Shown: positions 1 to 11,229 of the stretch, one piece after another
How the letters are laid out: each line of letters begins with the position of its first letter
Position numbering within the stretch: the first letter of the stretch is position 1
NCBI GenBank assembly: GCA_036172665.1
Contig: CM069869.1
Coordinates: 2,914,001-2,978,000, forward strand
Length of the DNA stretch: 64,000 nt
DNA from: Prosopocoilus inquinatus
Lineage: Eukaryota; Arthropoda; Insecta; Coleoptera; Lucanidae
Direction: 5' to 3'
Translations under genes and position numbers: made by a program
The notes under the pieces: generated by a model
What the model saw: only the letters and a program-made list of their open reading frames with translations
The model's database searches: none
What the model was told of the DNA's origin: nothing

Positions 1-283
1 CCTGTTGCTCTGTTTTGTATTAACTTGATTCTAACGAATTTACCACCCTTTTTTGCCTGCTTCAAGGGCGCTTCCATTACCTCTGACATACAACCTTATT
101 GGTGGATCATTATGTCACTTTTTGGTTAGACTGGCTGTTTGTTCTCGATCCTTCTCTCTTTATGTTTGTTTCTCTTCTCCTCGCTCCCCGAATCGAGTTA
201 GCAACACTCCATTCTCTACACAGAGTCCGGGTAAACCACTTGTATTTTGTGTGTGTTTTCGTTGTGTCGAAGAAATATTTCCT

Positions 284-547
284 CAGGGGGTGAAATATAC
301 CTCACGGCCTTTGGCCGACTCTGACTGGTTTTCCTAAGATAAGCAGCGTTTTCACGCGCTTTTTCCAGCTTGGTGACCTATCTCACCCTATGAGTTTAAT
401 CGCTGTTGGCTAATTCAGGGGGTGAAATATAGCTCACGGCCTTTAACCGACTCTACTAATTTAACTAAGATAAGCAGCGTTTTCACACGTTTTTCCAGTT
501 TGGTGCCTAATCTCACCAGGTGAGATTAATAGTTTTTGGCCAATCCG
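284..547 (+). repeat. Tandem duplication inside R1, two 132-bp units
   Basis: Units at 284-415 and 416-547 both begin CAGGGGGTGAAATATA and share AAGATAAGCAGCGTTTTCAC and a CTATCTCACC/CTAATCTCACC stretch. The period is 132 bp. R1 copy 2 has a single corresponding unit start near 22884. Confidence 0.8.
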
Positions 548-719
548 ATGCCTGTTTTACGAGATCGTATAATATCCGTTCAACGTTCGACGCTGGACCT
601 GGGGAGGATCTGAGGAGGAACTTCTAACGCGGAACCTCGCCGTTTAGGCCGACGTGACACCCACATCAGAGACAAAGTCTGTCTTTTCTTTTTTCCCTGT
701 GCTTTTGTTTATATTTAGT

Positions 720-934
720 TTTTAAAAAAAAATTGTGCAAATCGTTTTTGATTGCAGTGAAAACCTCGAGCAGCCTCTGGACAGCTGTTTCAGCCCTGCT
801 TGGGGCTTCTTCAGCAGAGACGTAGCTCGACATTCCCACTGCAAACAAAAACGACTTGTCCAATTTATTCGCAATTTGTCTATCCTATTGCAATGTCAGG
901 TCAAAAACCGATCGTAAGATGTCGCTATTTTATC
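720..934 (-). mobile_element. Family H short element, copy A, with hammerhead motif
   Basis: A 215-bp insertion inside R1, flanked by a perfect 14-bp direct repeat TGTTTATATTTAGT at 706-719 and 935-948, read as a target-site duplication. On the minus strand it starts GATAAAATAGCGACATCTTA, passes TTTTTGACCTGACATTG, then forms a long imperfect hairpin (GTTTGCAGTG near 837-846 against CACTGCAATC near 750-759) with a hammerhead ribozyme at the tip, and ends GATTTGCACAA plus an A/T tract. It has no coding capacity. The short reading frames across it on both strands are by-products of its self-complementarity. TSD length and the ribozyme recall Penelope-like elements and retrozymes; the classification is inferred. 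Confidence 0.8.
773..821 (-). ncRNA. Type I hammerhead ribozyme motif, intact core (family H copy A)
   Basis: Read on the minus strand: stem I GTCTCTG pairs with CAGAGGC (7 bp including one G-T). The core CTGAAGA fits CUGANGA. Stem II is AGCCC/GGGCT with loop CAAGCA, followed by GAAA. Stem III is the self-complementary ACAGCTGT with no loop, and the cleavage-site base is C (plus-strand position 780). Every invariant core position I can assign is present. The loopless palindromic stem III suggests activity as a dimer, as proposed for other minimal stem III hammerheads. Self-cleavage itself is not shown by sequence. Confidence 0.8.
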
Positions 935-1620
935 TGTTTATATTTAGTATTAATTTAATTGAGGTCGTGACTTGAGGACTCGGATTGAACGTTTTTGCGT
1001 GGCTCGCTGGAATTTAAACCTACGTAAACGCCTGTCTGAACACTCACTCCTGTCAGGGCTCTTGAATTGTTTGGTTTTCGAAATTTTAATGTCGATTTAG
1101 GTAGAGGCTGAGTTTTCGGATCCGAATTGTCTTTATTGGAGGTTGGGAGTAAGTAATTCACATTTTTGTGGTAGTGAATTAATTATTTGCTTGTTTGTGC
1201 GTTAAGGCGTTCAGCTTTGGTTTATGTGATAAATTTAAGCCGCGCACCCACCTCCACGTAACATATAAATTCTTTTGTTGTTCGTGAAGTTATTATTGAC
1301 GTTGTTAAATATTTAGGTGACTTTTCCTCCGACTATAGTTACGTTGTATACCCTTTGATGTGACTGCTGTTGGTTTGTATTTTGAACGCAATTTTCTTTG
1401 TTTTTTAAAATAAAATTTATGTTGATATATTTTGAACGGAGCCGCGTTTTCTTAATTTTTCCCGCGTTCCCAAAAAATTGACTGAAGTCCTTTTACTAAA
1501 TTTTCGCGTTGATTTGATAGACCCACTACTGTCCCATTGCAGCTGCCGACGGCACTGAAATCACTCGACCCAGTGTTAACCTTTGTTATTTAACTAACAG
1601 GTAGGTAACAAAGCACATCA

Positions 1621-2372
1621 ACCAAGGTTTACAAAGGTTTTCGTTTGCGCTCTGAAGGAACCGACACTTAAAACAATAAACAACGTACTTAGTATAAATA
1701 AAATTGCAAAAGCAAAAGAAAAACTCAAGAAATAACTAGACAGAAACAGTAAATATGATTCTATAAAACTTTGACGCTTCAACAAACGAGATACAACCTC
1801 CCCTGCTCACGTTATCCAACCAAATAGTGCGTCCCTCTCCGCTGACTATATTGCCGACGAGCCATCAGCGCAGCTCGAGGCGACGCCACTGGTGAAATTT
1901 ACGCAAAAACTTCACACCAGAGATGCGACAGAAAATTAAAGAATGTTCTTACTTGGAATCCCTCCGGGTAAGATGATAGTACGAGGCTACGACGACGAGT
2001 TCAGAGCCACGAAGGAGAAATGCGTCCACAGTCCACAACTTAGACGTGGCTCAAGAGGGTTAAACCGGGGCAATCACTCGATGCCAAACTGCCCCTTTGC
2101 GAGTTGCTGAGAGGGGGATAACGAAATAGCACTATCGATCGTGAAAGATAAATGCACGTGGCGCGCAGGCAAATCACAAAATGGCTTACCTTGCTTCGCT
2201 GAGCAAGCTCCGAAAACGATGTTAAATTTTCACGTTCTTGTAAAATCCATATACCACGAACCCCTCAACAGCGGGGTAAACTTCTAACGGGCGACAATAC
2301 CCGTACAGGAACGGTAGGGCAACCAAATCCAACAATTGCTTTTCATAACGCCCTGCTCATTTCGTTAGCATC
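1621..2372. other. Unrecognised noncoding sequence
   Basis: No reading frame, tandem repeat or terminal inverted repeat seen. Composition is less AT-rich than the surroundings. Confidence 0.4.
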
Positions 2373-2385
2373 GTAAAAAATAATG

Positions 2386-2461
2386 AATAGCTTAAACAGC
2401 GACATCCTACGATCATTTTTGACCTAACACTGTAATCAAAACCGATTCACAACAAAATTTT
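2386..2461 (+). mobile_element. Family H miniature derivative, 76 bp
   Basis: Bounded by a perfect 13-bp direct repeat GTAAAAAATAATG at 2373-2385 and 2462-2474. It joins a family H 5' end (AATAGCTTAAACAGCGACAT, then TTTTTGACCTAACACTG) directly to a family H 3' end (AATCAAAACCGATT, then CACAACAAAATTTT). The whole hairpin and ribozyme are missing. This copy defines both element ends well and shows that ribozyme-less forms reached new sites or were deleted afterwards. Confidence 0.75.
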
Positions 2462-2919
2462 GTAAAAAATAATGGCTGTCAGCACGCCTCATGGCCGACC
2501 GGAGAGAAAACCAGATCCCGTGCGACCGTATCGCCACCTAGCGACGGTCAGCCGACACAAACAAACAAATTAGCATGCGTCCGCGGAACAACGGCCCGAA
2601 AAAAATAACAGCGAATAGTTGGCCTCGTACGGATGACTCAGCCAGTACGAGACAGCCGAAAAGACAGTAAAGGTTCCAATGTACTCCAACTAAAAACGAT
2701 CCTAGATGAAAGAGAGAAAGAAATCACGTCAAACAACGCTGTTGATAACTGAAATAGAACTTAGCTGTTTTAATTAAACAGATCGCCGTCGGAATTTTAC
2801 AGGATGCGATACAATTTCAGATTAATGTATTAATCGGATCTTGCAATAAATTCAGTAGAAATTCAAAAGAAAGTACAACATACGCAACCTGTTCCGAACG
2901 TGTCGGTATCGATAATGGG

Positions 2920-3162
2920 TCACAAAAAGCGCATTTTCATCTCTTCCGGTTGCCTAACCGTATCAAGATGGTCCAACCAATTACAAGAAGAAGGTGGTGT
3001 CAGAATATTTGAAGTAAAAGACAAGTAAGGAGCCACAATTTCAAAAGGCAGCGGCACCCTAAATTCATTTCCGGTGAATAAAGCAACCTTGCCCTTGTAC
3101 ATCAAAATCAACGCGGCGTCCGCGGAAACGCTGTTGCCAAAAAACTGTTCCAAGGATTTTGA
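2920..3162 (-). CDS. Possible terminal exon, unknown protein
   Basis: An 80-codon open stretch on the minus strand starts just after an acceptor-like TTTTGTTACAG and ends in TGA at 2920-2922. The product has an ordinary mixed composition (for example LILMYKGKVALFTGNEF and PLPFEIVAPYLSF) rather than the low-complexity look of most chance frames here. Further upstream on the same strand is a candidate 29-bp exon at 3285-3313 (acceptor CCCTTTGCAG, donor AAAC/GTAAGT) and a donor CAG/GTGAGC at about 3368. However, the 29-bp exon carries a stop in the phase that would join this frame. I do not recognise the protein family. It may be chance, an exon joined differently, or a pseudogene. Confidence 0.2.
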   Translation of the reverse strand, partial: SKSLEQFFGNSVSADAALILMYKGKVALFTGNEFRVPLPFEIVAPYLSFTSNILTPPSSCNWLDHLDTVRQPEEMKMRFL

Positions 3163-3420
3163 CTGTAACAAAATTAATGTATTAGCTTTTACTACGAAGA
3201 CTGGTGGAACTAGTTAATGATAAGAGTAAATAACTGTTAGGAGTGTAATATTCTGTTCGATGTAGACTTAAAAAAATAGAACTTACGTTTGGGCAACACT
3301 TCGCCTCTCAGCAATCTGCAAAGGGTCGAGAAAAATGGACAGACACACAATAACAACTTCGCTCACCTGAATTATCTTCGGACTTTCCACTTATTAGTGT
3401 GAACATTGGAAGAACGTCGC

Positions 3421-4883
3421 AGGATGAAATTTTCGTATTCGAAACGATTATGTCAATTTAATTATTGATCACAATCCACATGCAAAAATGCGATAAAATA
3501 AATCTAGCCGAGCGCAGACTTTTTCGCGACTAGTTTTTTCGTTAACGCTGTTTTGTATACTGAAGTGCATGAATAGATGAAATTCGTTATAATAATTCAC
3601 TGAAATATACGTGTGCTCTTGATGTGTATTGATATTTAAAGCCTCGGAAAATGTTCACCGAAAACTCCGGCGGTACACTTCGCTCGGTTACAGAACAAAT
3701 ATATGACGAATCGATGTGATCACGTAATCGTAAAAAGCTCCTAGGTAATTCGATTCGTTGGGTTTTTCAGTGGAGGGGGGGAGGGGATCGAACGGCTGCC
3801 GTTCCCATGCCCCGACCGTACCTTTACCCTTTTGAGATACCTTTTGTTTAAATTATCCTAATTAAATTGTTTAGGATTAAAAGGGCCCCCGCCGGAAGGG
3901 TCCAGCTAAATCCTGTTTATCTTGAAACTTCCTTCAATTGTAATTAATTATTATTTGACTTAATGCTGTTTATGGGCTTTGGCCGCCGCCGCCGCGCCGA
4001 TCCAGGTCGAAGTGTCACTTAATTGGGGGCCTAATTCTTATTACCTTCGATATTCAATCCGTTATTGACACTGCCGCTGCCTCCACCACTATTCGGAAAC
4101 TATTCGGTGATGTTTTCGTTTGAAACTTATTTGGCCTCTGGGGCGGGTTTAATTACGGTTTAAAAGGCGTGAAACTTAAATCGCTTTGTGTGTAAAGACA
4201 TTGCAGCAGAAAAATCTTTGTAATTCCACTGCACTATTAAGTAAGCCATTAACCCTATTTTGTACTCGGGCTTTGTTCCAAGTAAAAAAGTCAATTTATG
4301 TTTTTACAAAGACAAAACGGTTTAGCCGTGGAATTGCGCCAGACATTAACTAAATTCGTCAATGTTTCTTTCGCTTCGGGTTTAATTTGAATGAAAGCGT
4401 AATTGTTTGTTTTTTGTTTTAAATATTCTTCCAGTTTTCCTGTCAAATAATTCAAATCGAACTATAATTATACTGTTAAATTAAATATATTTTTGTAAAT
4501 TTGTTATCCCAATATTTGCGACGAAGTGCAACAAAATTTCGTTCTTCGACAATTCTTAAAATTCGATGTTTTTAATCTCAAACAAATTCCACCACTGCCA
4601 CCAATTAGTAACGTACAGACGACGTTCAAGAAGAAGACAAAACCAGGCTACCACCTTATTACAATTACGATAATGTCTGGTCACTCACCGATAATTGGTG
4701 GCAAGTTGCGCTGAGAAATCAATCAGGTGCCCCGAGCTAGGCTTTTAAGGAGGACGGTATGGATCAAAACAGTTGATACGCGCTCTGTAGAACCGACTCC
4801 CAAGAATCCACAATCTTTTTAAATTTAACTCGGTTTTAGAAAAACGTTAACTTGTACACAAACACGCGCCGAACATTTTTACG
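3421..4883. other. Unrecognised noncoding sequence with GC-rich island
   Basis: No convincing gene. A short GCC trinucleotide run lies at about 3981-3997 within a stretch rich in TAATTA-type motifs (about 3850-4030). This could be a regulatory island, but nothing in the sequence proves it. Confidence 0.3.
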
Positions 4884-5945
4884 AATAGCTTAAATAGCGA
4901 CGTATTGTCACGTGGTTAGGGGTAGGTAGCGGGTTCTCAGTGGTAGAGCTTGAAAACACAGTTTACCAAAATAATGTATACCTTTATTAAATGAATATTT
5001 TTATCTATCGGCGGACGATCTTTAAATGTGCGGGGGTGCCTTTTCGTAATTATCGGAAATCGCGACGGGTCGGCTGCGACAGCGAGGATGAGGAATCCCT
5101 CCGTGCTGGGGTTGAAGAGACCCGACGATTCGACTAACCGGATCCAGGGCAATCTCGAGGGCTGCAACAATTGCGATGAGATGTCCTGATGAGCACGGCG
5201 TCGGTGAGGATGCCTCCGTGGAACGGGCAGCGTCCTGATGCGGGTGGCGGTTGCACGGCGTTGGTGAGGAAGGTCCTCCTGGGGAAGTTGGCACTAGGCC
5301 TACTTGAGTCGACGGCTGGTTCGACTGCGAGGGCGGCTGCCCTTCTTACAGTAGGCACTAAGCCTACCGGAGTCGGGTTCGACTGCCTTCCCATCTTCTT
5401 CCGTACGTTATATAGGCGAAAATCTGTCTATTCGACTGTTATGACATGTTTCTGTGTTCTCCTTTCGTCACCTGTTGTATTAATTTGTCCCACATATAGC
5501 GCGTGTTTTGTTATGAAACGTAACCGCTTGTAGCTTAGATTTCGCAAGATTGCTGTCTTAATTGTTCTACTTTATTCCTCGCGGAAATATTTCGTCGCGA
5601 CTCCTTTACATTTTATAATTATTAATTTTAGGCTAAAAATTAAATCCTTATCGTGACAGTATCATATCATACGATCGCTTTTTGACCTGACATTGTATTT
5701 ATCAATCCTAATACAATTTCAGGTCAAAAAGTGATCGTAGGATGCCACTATTTAAGCTATTAATTACTATTACATCGCATTTGCGAACATCCTTTGATAA
5801 GTCGTTTTGGTTTGCAGTGGAACTCTCGAGGTGCGCTTCTGCCGATGAAACCCCAAATAGGGCTGAAACAGCTGAACAGAGGATGCCCAAGGGATCAATT
5901 GCGACCAAAACCGATTTGCAACAAAATTTCTACAAAATATTTTCA
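4884..5945 (+). mobile_element. Family H copy B, interrupted by a solo LTR
   Basis: Begins AATAGCTTAAATAGCGAC like the 76-bp derivative, is interrupted at 4906-5658 by a solo LTR, then continues with CGATCGCTTTTTGACCTGAC. An inverted second copy of the same 5' end follows (CAGGTCAAAAAGTGATCG at about 5721-5738, then CACTATTTAAGCTATT), so the 5' end folds back on itself. The hairpin body follows at about 5795-5930. The ribozyme region is decayed: the core reads CCGATGA instead of CTGANGA, although GGGCTGAAACAGCTG is kept. No clear flanking duplication was found. Confidence 0.7.
4906..5658 (-). mobile_element. Solo LTR, 753 bp, LTR retrotransposon
   Basis: Ends are TGTCACG and CGTGACA, flanked by the 4-bp duplication GTAT (4902-4905 and 5659-5662). 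On the minus strand there is a TATA box (CCTATATAAC at about 5408-5417), a GC-rich central region, and AATAAA (4982-4987) near the 3' end. No internal coding region remains, so this is a solo LTR left by LTR-LTR recombination. A 4-bp target duplication fits Gypsy-like elements best. It interrupts family H copy B, so it is younger than that insertion. Confidence 0.85.
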
Positions 5946-5950
5946 TAAAC

Positions 5951-7854
5951 AATTAAATTACGTCTATCATAAAACAGAAGTTACTTTGGTACGAAGTGGC
6001 GGCATGACCGTCACAGTCAGATATCAGCAATGAGATGCCCTCTCACGGGAATGCGTCGAACATCGTTCACTGTGTCATACACCTACCATATGTCGATAAC
6101 CTTCGAGTAAGAACGACGTAATGGCGACCTCGAAGAAGCCTTCAAAGTATACAATCGTATGTGGGCGTATACCTTCCGGTATGGGAAAGTATAGTAGCTA
6201 GTAGCAAACGTAAAACCGAAAATAAAAAGCAGAAAAAGAAAGCGGATTCCTTTGCCGAAACAAAGAAATCAAACACGCTAACATTGCAACCTAAATGCCT
6301 CTGCTTTTTTAACGTAGATCCGGTTTATCCTCTCGGAAGATTTGCTTGAAAGCAACTCAAAGGACATGTAAGGCTGATATAATTCCAGATACACTGCATT
6401 ATAGAATTTTGTAACTCAGTTATGCACAAATTCACGGTAGAAACAGAACGTATGTTCACCTTAACGTGCCAAACGGTAAATGTCCGTCGAAGGGAGAGAT
6501 CGCCTGTTTACCAGTAAATTCGCGAGCTAAATCGAACACAGGACGCGATGAACGTGTCGGTCGAAATACAGTGCCACTCATTCGGATAAACGTCTAACTA
6601 CGAAATACCACTAATAAACGCGTTAATGTTGGTGACCTTCAATGCCGATACGCTGTTCAATTAACGGCGTCCATGAAAATGGTAAAAACCGCAAAGCGTG
6701 ATCTGCTTTACTCTTTACTCGCAACGATCCATAGATGATGCAGTCGTTGCTTAAATGTACCTCAAAAGACACGTATTTCATTCCGGATGAACTGCTCGAA
6801 TGCATTTTGTAATACAATTTTATACGTTGCATCGAACGGTAAAGTGAAATGTGGCCGAAAATGGTTGCCAGAGTCTACTTTCCGAGCGAATATGGTGAGC
6901 TAATCGGAACGCAGAATGCGAAGGATGTGGTTGTGCAAAACGCATGAAAGCTCTAATTTCAAACGGTGTCATTTCCGGACGGCTTACCTTACTAAATCAA
7001 GCACGTACCACACGTGGTTTCCGAAATTTAACCAGGAATTAACCCGTAACAACGCAATATCCCACCTTTCACACACCTTACCCATTTCCTTTCAGGAGTC
7101 AATGTAATTCTCGAGTCACGATTTCCTTGTTTATAGCCTGATTTTCAAAATGAAGCCAGAAATCCTTTCTCAAACTTTGTTTCTCCACAGCTCGCCGGAC
7201 ACACACTTTACAATATTTTCAGAATTCTTTTGGAAATGCTTTTGTTCATTATAAATGAGATAGCGAATCAGAATTTAGATAAAAAAATTTGTATAAAATA
7301 TTAAGATTCAATTATTGTTATTATTATTTTTTTTGAAATAAGGAAACAATAATATTCTTACAACAGAGATACAGAAAAGGTACGATAATTCTATATATTT
7401 TTTTATTAAAACTGCTACCACTTGAATGCAATTATTTTACCTCCTGATTAATTAACGAAAATGGTGACAAGTTAGCGCTGAGAGAGACTATCAGCTGTCT
7501 CGAGCTGCGAGAACTCGGATGGATAATGAGCAGGACAAAGTTCAAGGGTGCCAGGGAGTTAGACCCGAGCTGATTTCTACGCCACTGCAGAACCGCCTCC
7601 GAATGTTTACGGCGTGTGCCAAAATTTGAGAAATTTTCAGAAGTAACTTTACACTCCTGCATTCAAAATAGTTAGTCGTCGCAGCAACATACCCGAACGT
7701 ACTTAAAAAGCGTATATTAACTTACAAGAATTTACACCAAACACAATAAAATAAAAGACAACATAACATAAAATACCGGTGGCTAATATGAATACCTTTT
7801 GCTTAGTTCGGTAAACGTTTTTCGATCCAGTCCGATTTGATCCAAAACTGAGCA
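5951..7854. other. Unrecognised noncoding sequence
   Basis: No gene seen. The stretch around 6180-6450 has weak similarity to 8395-8600 (both contain ACAAAGAAATC and a CTCGGAAgATT/CTCGGAAtAAT block), perhaps an old repeat pair. Confidence 0.3.
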
Positions 7855-7995
7855 GTGTTCTTTCGTTCATTAAAATTGGATCTAAAGCGTTTGATTGGAT
7901 CAGCATCTATCCAATAAAACGCCTTTTATTGGGATTAGTGTCCAATCAAACGCCTTTAGATTCAATCACGATCCAATCTGATGAGCGAAAGAAGA
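7855..7995. repeat. Imperfect inverted repeat, about 70-bp arms
   Basis: Left arm features TTCTTTCG and GCGTTTGATTGGA. The right arm carries TCCAATCAAACGCCTTTAGA and CGAAAGAAG in inverted order, meeting around GCCTTTTATTGGG. Likely a small hairpin MITE relic. No flanking duplication was identified. Confidence 0.6.
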
Positions 7996-10268
7996 CGGCT
8001 CTGGTCTATACAAAAATTTGATTCGCTTTAATTAAACTTATGCTCATTTAAAATAAGAAAAACGAGAAAACGTTAATGTAATGCACAGACATGTGCCGGT
8101 ATATTTAAATTACAAGCGAGATTACGACAATTCGGCACAAAAAACAATTGAACAGTGCAGATACAGTTTCATCGGAATTCCGCAGCCGCTGAGATTGCCC
8201 GTGTGTTAAACGCAATCGAACGTCACCGAGCAGCGTCACCACTCGTGGTGAAGTCGTATTTCAGTTGCGTCAAGTTTACCAACTGTCGTGTTCGTGTGAC
8301 CTTCGCGCGCTGTCTCACCGCCCACTTCACGCCCTCGGTAATTAAGATTTTCGCCGAAGAACTTAGGGTAGTAATAAAGCGAGAAAGGTGAGGGTAAAGA
8401 AGAAGAAGAAGTGGATTTCGTTCTTAGAACAAAGAAATCTAGTATAAGCATGAGTCACACCGGCCTTGCCACACAATTACCTTTTGTTCAGTACAAATGG
8501 GTTATCCGCTCGGAATAATCTGCATCCAGCAATTCGAACGTCTTTCAAGATGTCGAAAATTCCAGTACCACTGTGTTTAATCAGGATTTTATGTTAATAA
8601 TTCACGAGAAATTCACATACATGCGTGGACCATGCAAAGTCGACACGCCAAAATGTCGGAAGCGAATCGCAAACAGCACAAAATGGCGACCAATCAGAAC
8701 ACAGAAATTGATAGCGTGAGTATCTAGAACCAACGAAAGTCTTTGATATACGACGTTAGGCGAGGAAGCAATGTTGCCTACCATCTTATATCAGCAAATC
8801 TATAACATTCGTGGTTAACAAAAGTAACCAAAATTAACAGGTAGCAAAGCCTTTGTTCGTTGCTGATTTTTGTTAAAGCAACAGTTTTACAAAAAGTCTT
8901 TTTGCATAAATTCGCCAACGTAGGTCTAGATTATTCCTTCACGTGCGTGACACTAATTCACTTGGAAAAAAAGAACTGACTTAAATTAAGAAATAGAAAA
9001 TTCACCGCGAAGAATAAGACTCTTTATCAAAGAGCAAATCACGTCACTGGCTAATTTTTTGTACTCTCTACTTTCCGGTAGATGTCGTATCCATCTCCTT
9101 TCCTCTTATTTGTCAGAGATATAAGTCGTACGAGTTCCAATCTTACTCAGGGTTTTCTTTGCAGGTCGTGCAGAACAATATTTGCTTTGTTTTAAATTTG
9201 CTACGAAAACATTTCCAAAGTAACCGATGCCTCTTTTCCACAATTTTAAAAGAACAAAGGCATCCCTCCTTTCGCACGTTTCCGTTTGCGTTTGATATTT
9301 GGAACACGTCGCGAATTATCTTTTAATTTGTAATTCATTAATTTAAACGAACAGAAATCTGGATTCCTACATATTTTTTAATAGCCCAACGTTTCACTTA
9401 ATTTCACACGAGGAAGTTGTGAATTGTTAGGGAAACGTTGGAGTTTCAATGAAATAAACAATTCTTACGGCACAGTTACGCGAGAGGGAAGCGATAAACT
9501 AAAACGGAAGCCATAAAAAAGAGAGACCGAGAAAATTATGGAATACGTTTCTAAAATAAGTTGCATGGAAAAAACTCCTAACCAAGGCGGTAATAATAAG
9601 TAACAGTTAATTTACATCAGCGTCGAGAAGTGTTGCTGTTGTATCTTAAACCTCACGTGCGCCTGCAATTAATTAATCATCAAAATAATATATCAATTTC
9701 TTAATCTTGATCAATATGTAAAATTATGCATTCTCTAGGTAATTATCACATTAAATTAACATTGTGCTTTAAGCGTGCTTTACTTATGAAAATATTTTTT
9801 ACTTAATTCTCATTTTAATTACAAGACCTGGAAACGAAATAAACCCTTTTGTAATAATAAGTCCTTTTAGCGATACGTGCAACGTGGAACCTCGAATGTC
9901 TTTGCTTGTAATGCGGTTCCCGAAGATAAAGCCAGAAATCAATCTCTGCTTCGTTTCCCACGGTTGCCGGACGGCGCTTGCGTATCTTAAAAAATTCGCT
10001 TTAAAGATTCGCGGTCTCTTTTATATCTCGTTTTTGGTTTAATTTTCGTTCTTTTTAGCAATAGTTGAAGTAAAAATACTGAATCTGTAATTAACAAAAA
10101 TATACTCAATAAAAAGGATTTTGCATATCAAACAAAATTAAGTTACTATGCAAATAACAATTTATAATTTTCCTTTGGTCAATTGTAGAACGAATATTAA
10201 TGCACGTACTCGATTATATTACGATAATTGAGATTTTAACGATCAAAATAAAGCTTGAAAATAGATTG
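7996..10268. other. Unrecognised AT-rich noncoding sequence
   Basis: No gene, tandem array or paired termini recognised. A block at 9925-9970 resembles 7160-7200 (AAGCCAGAAATC and GCCGGAC), perhaps an old repeat. Confidence 0.3.
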
Positions 10269-10276
10269 CTTTAGAG

Positions 10277-10817
10277 CAGGACTTGTCGAACTTTCTTGCT
10301 TGGTGACCCCTTTTTACTCTAACAAATATTCTGCGCCCCCGGCCATAGAGGTTAATAAAGTAGACGTACGAATTAAAACATCCACCGATAATAAATCACA
10401 GAGTAAATTTATTCGAAAATAATTCTTTGGTGTACATACTGTCGACGTCCAGAATTTTCTCAGCGAAGAAATTTCGCGTGACCAGCCGCGGATATAAAAA
10501 TGAACGCTCGGCTATCGAAATAAATTAATTTAATTAATTTTAGTTAGTTAAGTATAAACGTGTTTTGCATTAAAATAGCTAAAAAGTTAGCCGAACTCTA
10601 AACCGTTACATTCCAATTTTTAACAAGTGCTGAAGGCAAAGTCAAAACTTCAGTTTTACATAAAAGCTTAATGAAATAATTTTCGGCCGTAACTCGTCCA
10701 GAAATGTTTTGTTAAAATTTTCCGCGTCCAGAAATGTTTTATTAAAATTTTCGTGACTTTCAAATTTAGCTGCGCGGCCCCATATGAGGTCGCGATCCAT
10801 ATTTTTGAGAAGTCCTG
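10277..10817. mobile_element. Non-autonomous hAT element (MITE), 541 bp
   Basis: Terminal inverted repeats begin CAGGACTTGTCGAA on the left and CAGGACTTCTCAAA on the right, matching the CAGGG-TTCTCAAA style of hAT ends. Flanks are CTTTAGAG (10269-10276) and CTCTAGAG (10818-10825), an 8-bp duplication with one mismatch. The interior has no transposase frame. It contains a 28-bp direct repeat (GTCCAGAAATGTTTTRTTAA) at about 10697-10753. Confidence 0.75.
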
Positions 10818-11229
10818 CTCTAGAGAAAGAAAAGGGAAGAAGAAATTTGTACACTTTTAAAACTTTTGTTGGTTGCCAAAGCCACAAAACAAAACTGATT
10901 AGGTTTAACTTATCAAAATCGGTCTTGAATCTGTCTTTGGAACACTGAATATAAATTGAATCGAAAATTCTGTTGCGATTACGTTATTTAACTAAAAACT
11001 TAAACACCTAGAAAAGATTATTCCTTTCTTTCTCAGCGAAACTAGGAAAACTTGACTGACGAATTATGAAAACTTTTGCAATGAAGAAAATAAGACGCGA
11101 AAGATTATGAATCACATTAAGAACGCTGGTTTCTCACGGTGGGGTATGTCACAAGAATTTCTGGAACGTAACAGCGTATGAAGCTTGTTAACTCGAAAGC
11201 TATTCTACGGCAGAGGTCATAAACATCCT

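Larger units (their letters stand above)
85..1620 (+). repeat. Interspersed repeat R1, copy 1
   Basis: Two blocks resemble blocks at 22660-23292 in the same order. The first (about 99-330) contains AGTCCGGGTAAACCA and GGGGGTGAAATATA. The second (about 1510-1612) contains CTGTCCCATTGCAG and CAGGTAGGT. Copy 1 is longer because it holds a family H element at 720-934 and extra internal sequence. No RT, integrase or transposase reading frame is visible. The ends were not resolved and homology may begin left of base 85. It could be the untranslated leader of a retrotransposon: CCCATTGCAG looks like a splice acceptor, but that is inference. Confidence 0.6.

Noticed and set aside
735..917. Recurring short frames (SENLEQPLDSCFSPAWG and its opposite-strand partner) that look conserved between copies
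   Set aside because: The conservation is explained by the self-complementary family H hairpin and ribozyme, not by protein coding.
5200..5250. CCTGATGAGCACGG resembling a hammerhead core
   Set aside because: No GAAA box or pairing stems at the required spacing. It lies in the GC-rich part of a solo LTR.
7976..7992. CTGATGAGCGAAAG resembling a hammerhead core
   Set aside because: Only two bases lie between CTGATGA and GAAA, so stem II cannot form. It is part of an unrelated inverted repeat.
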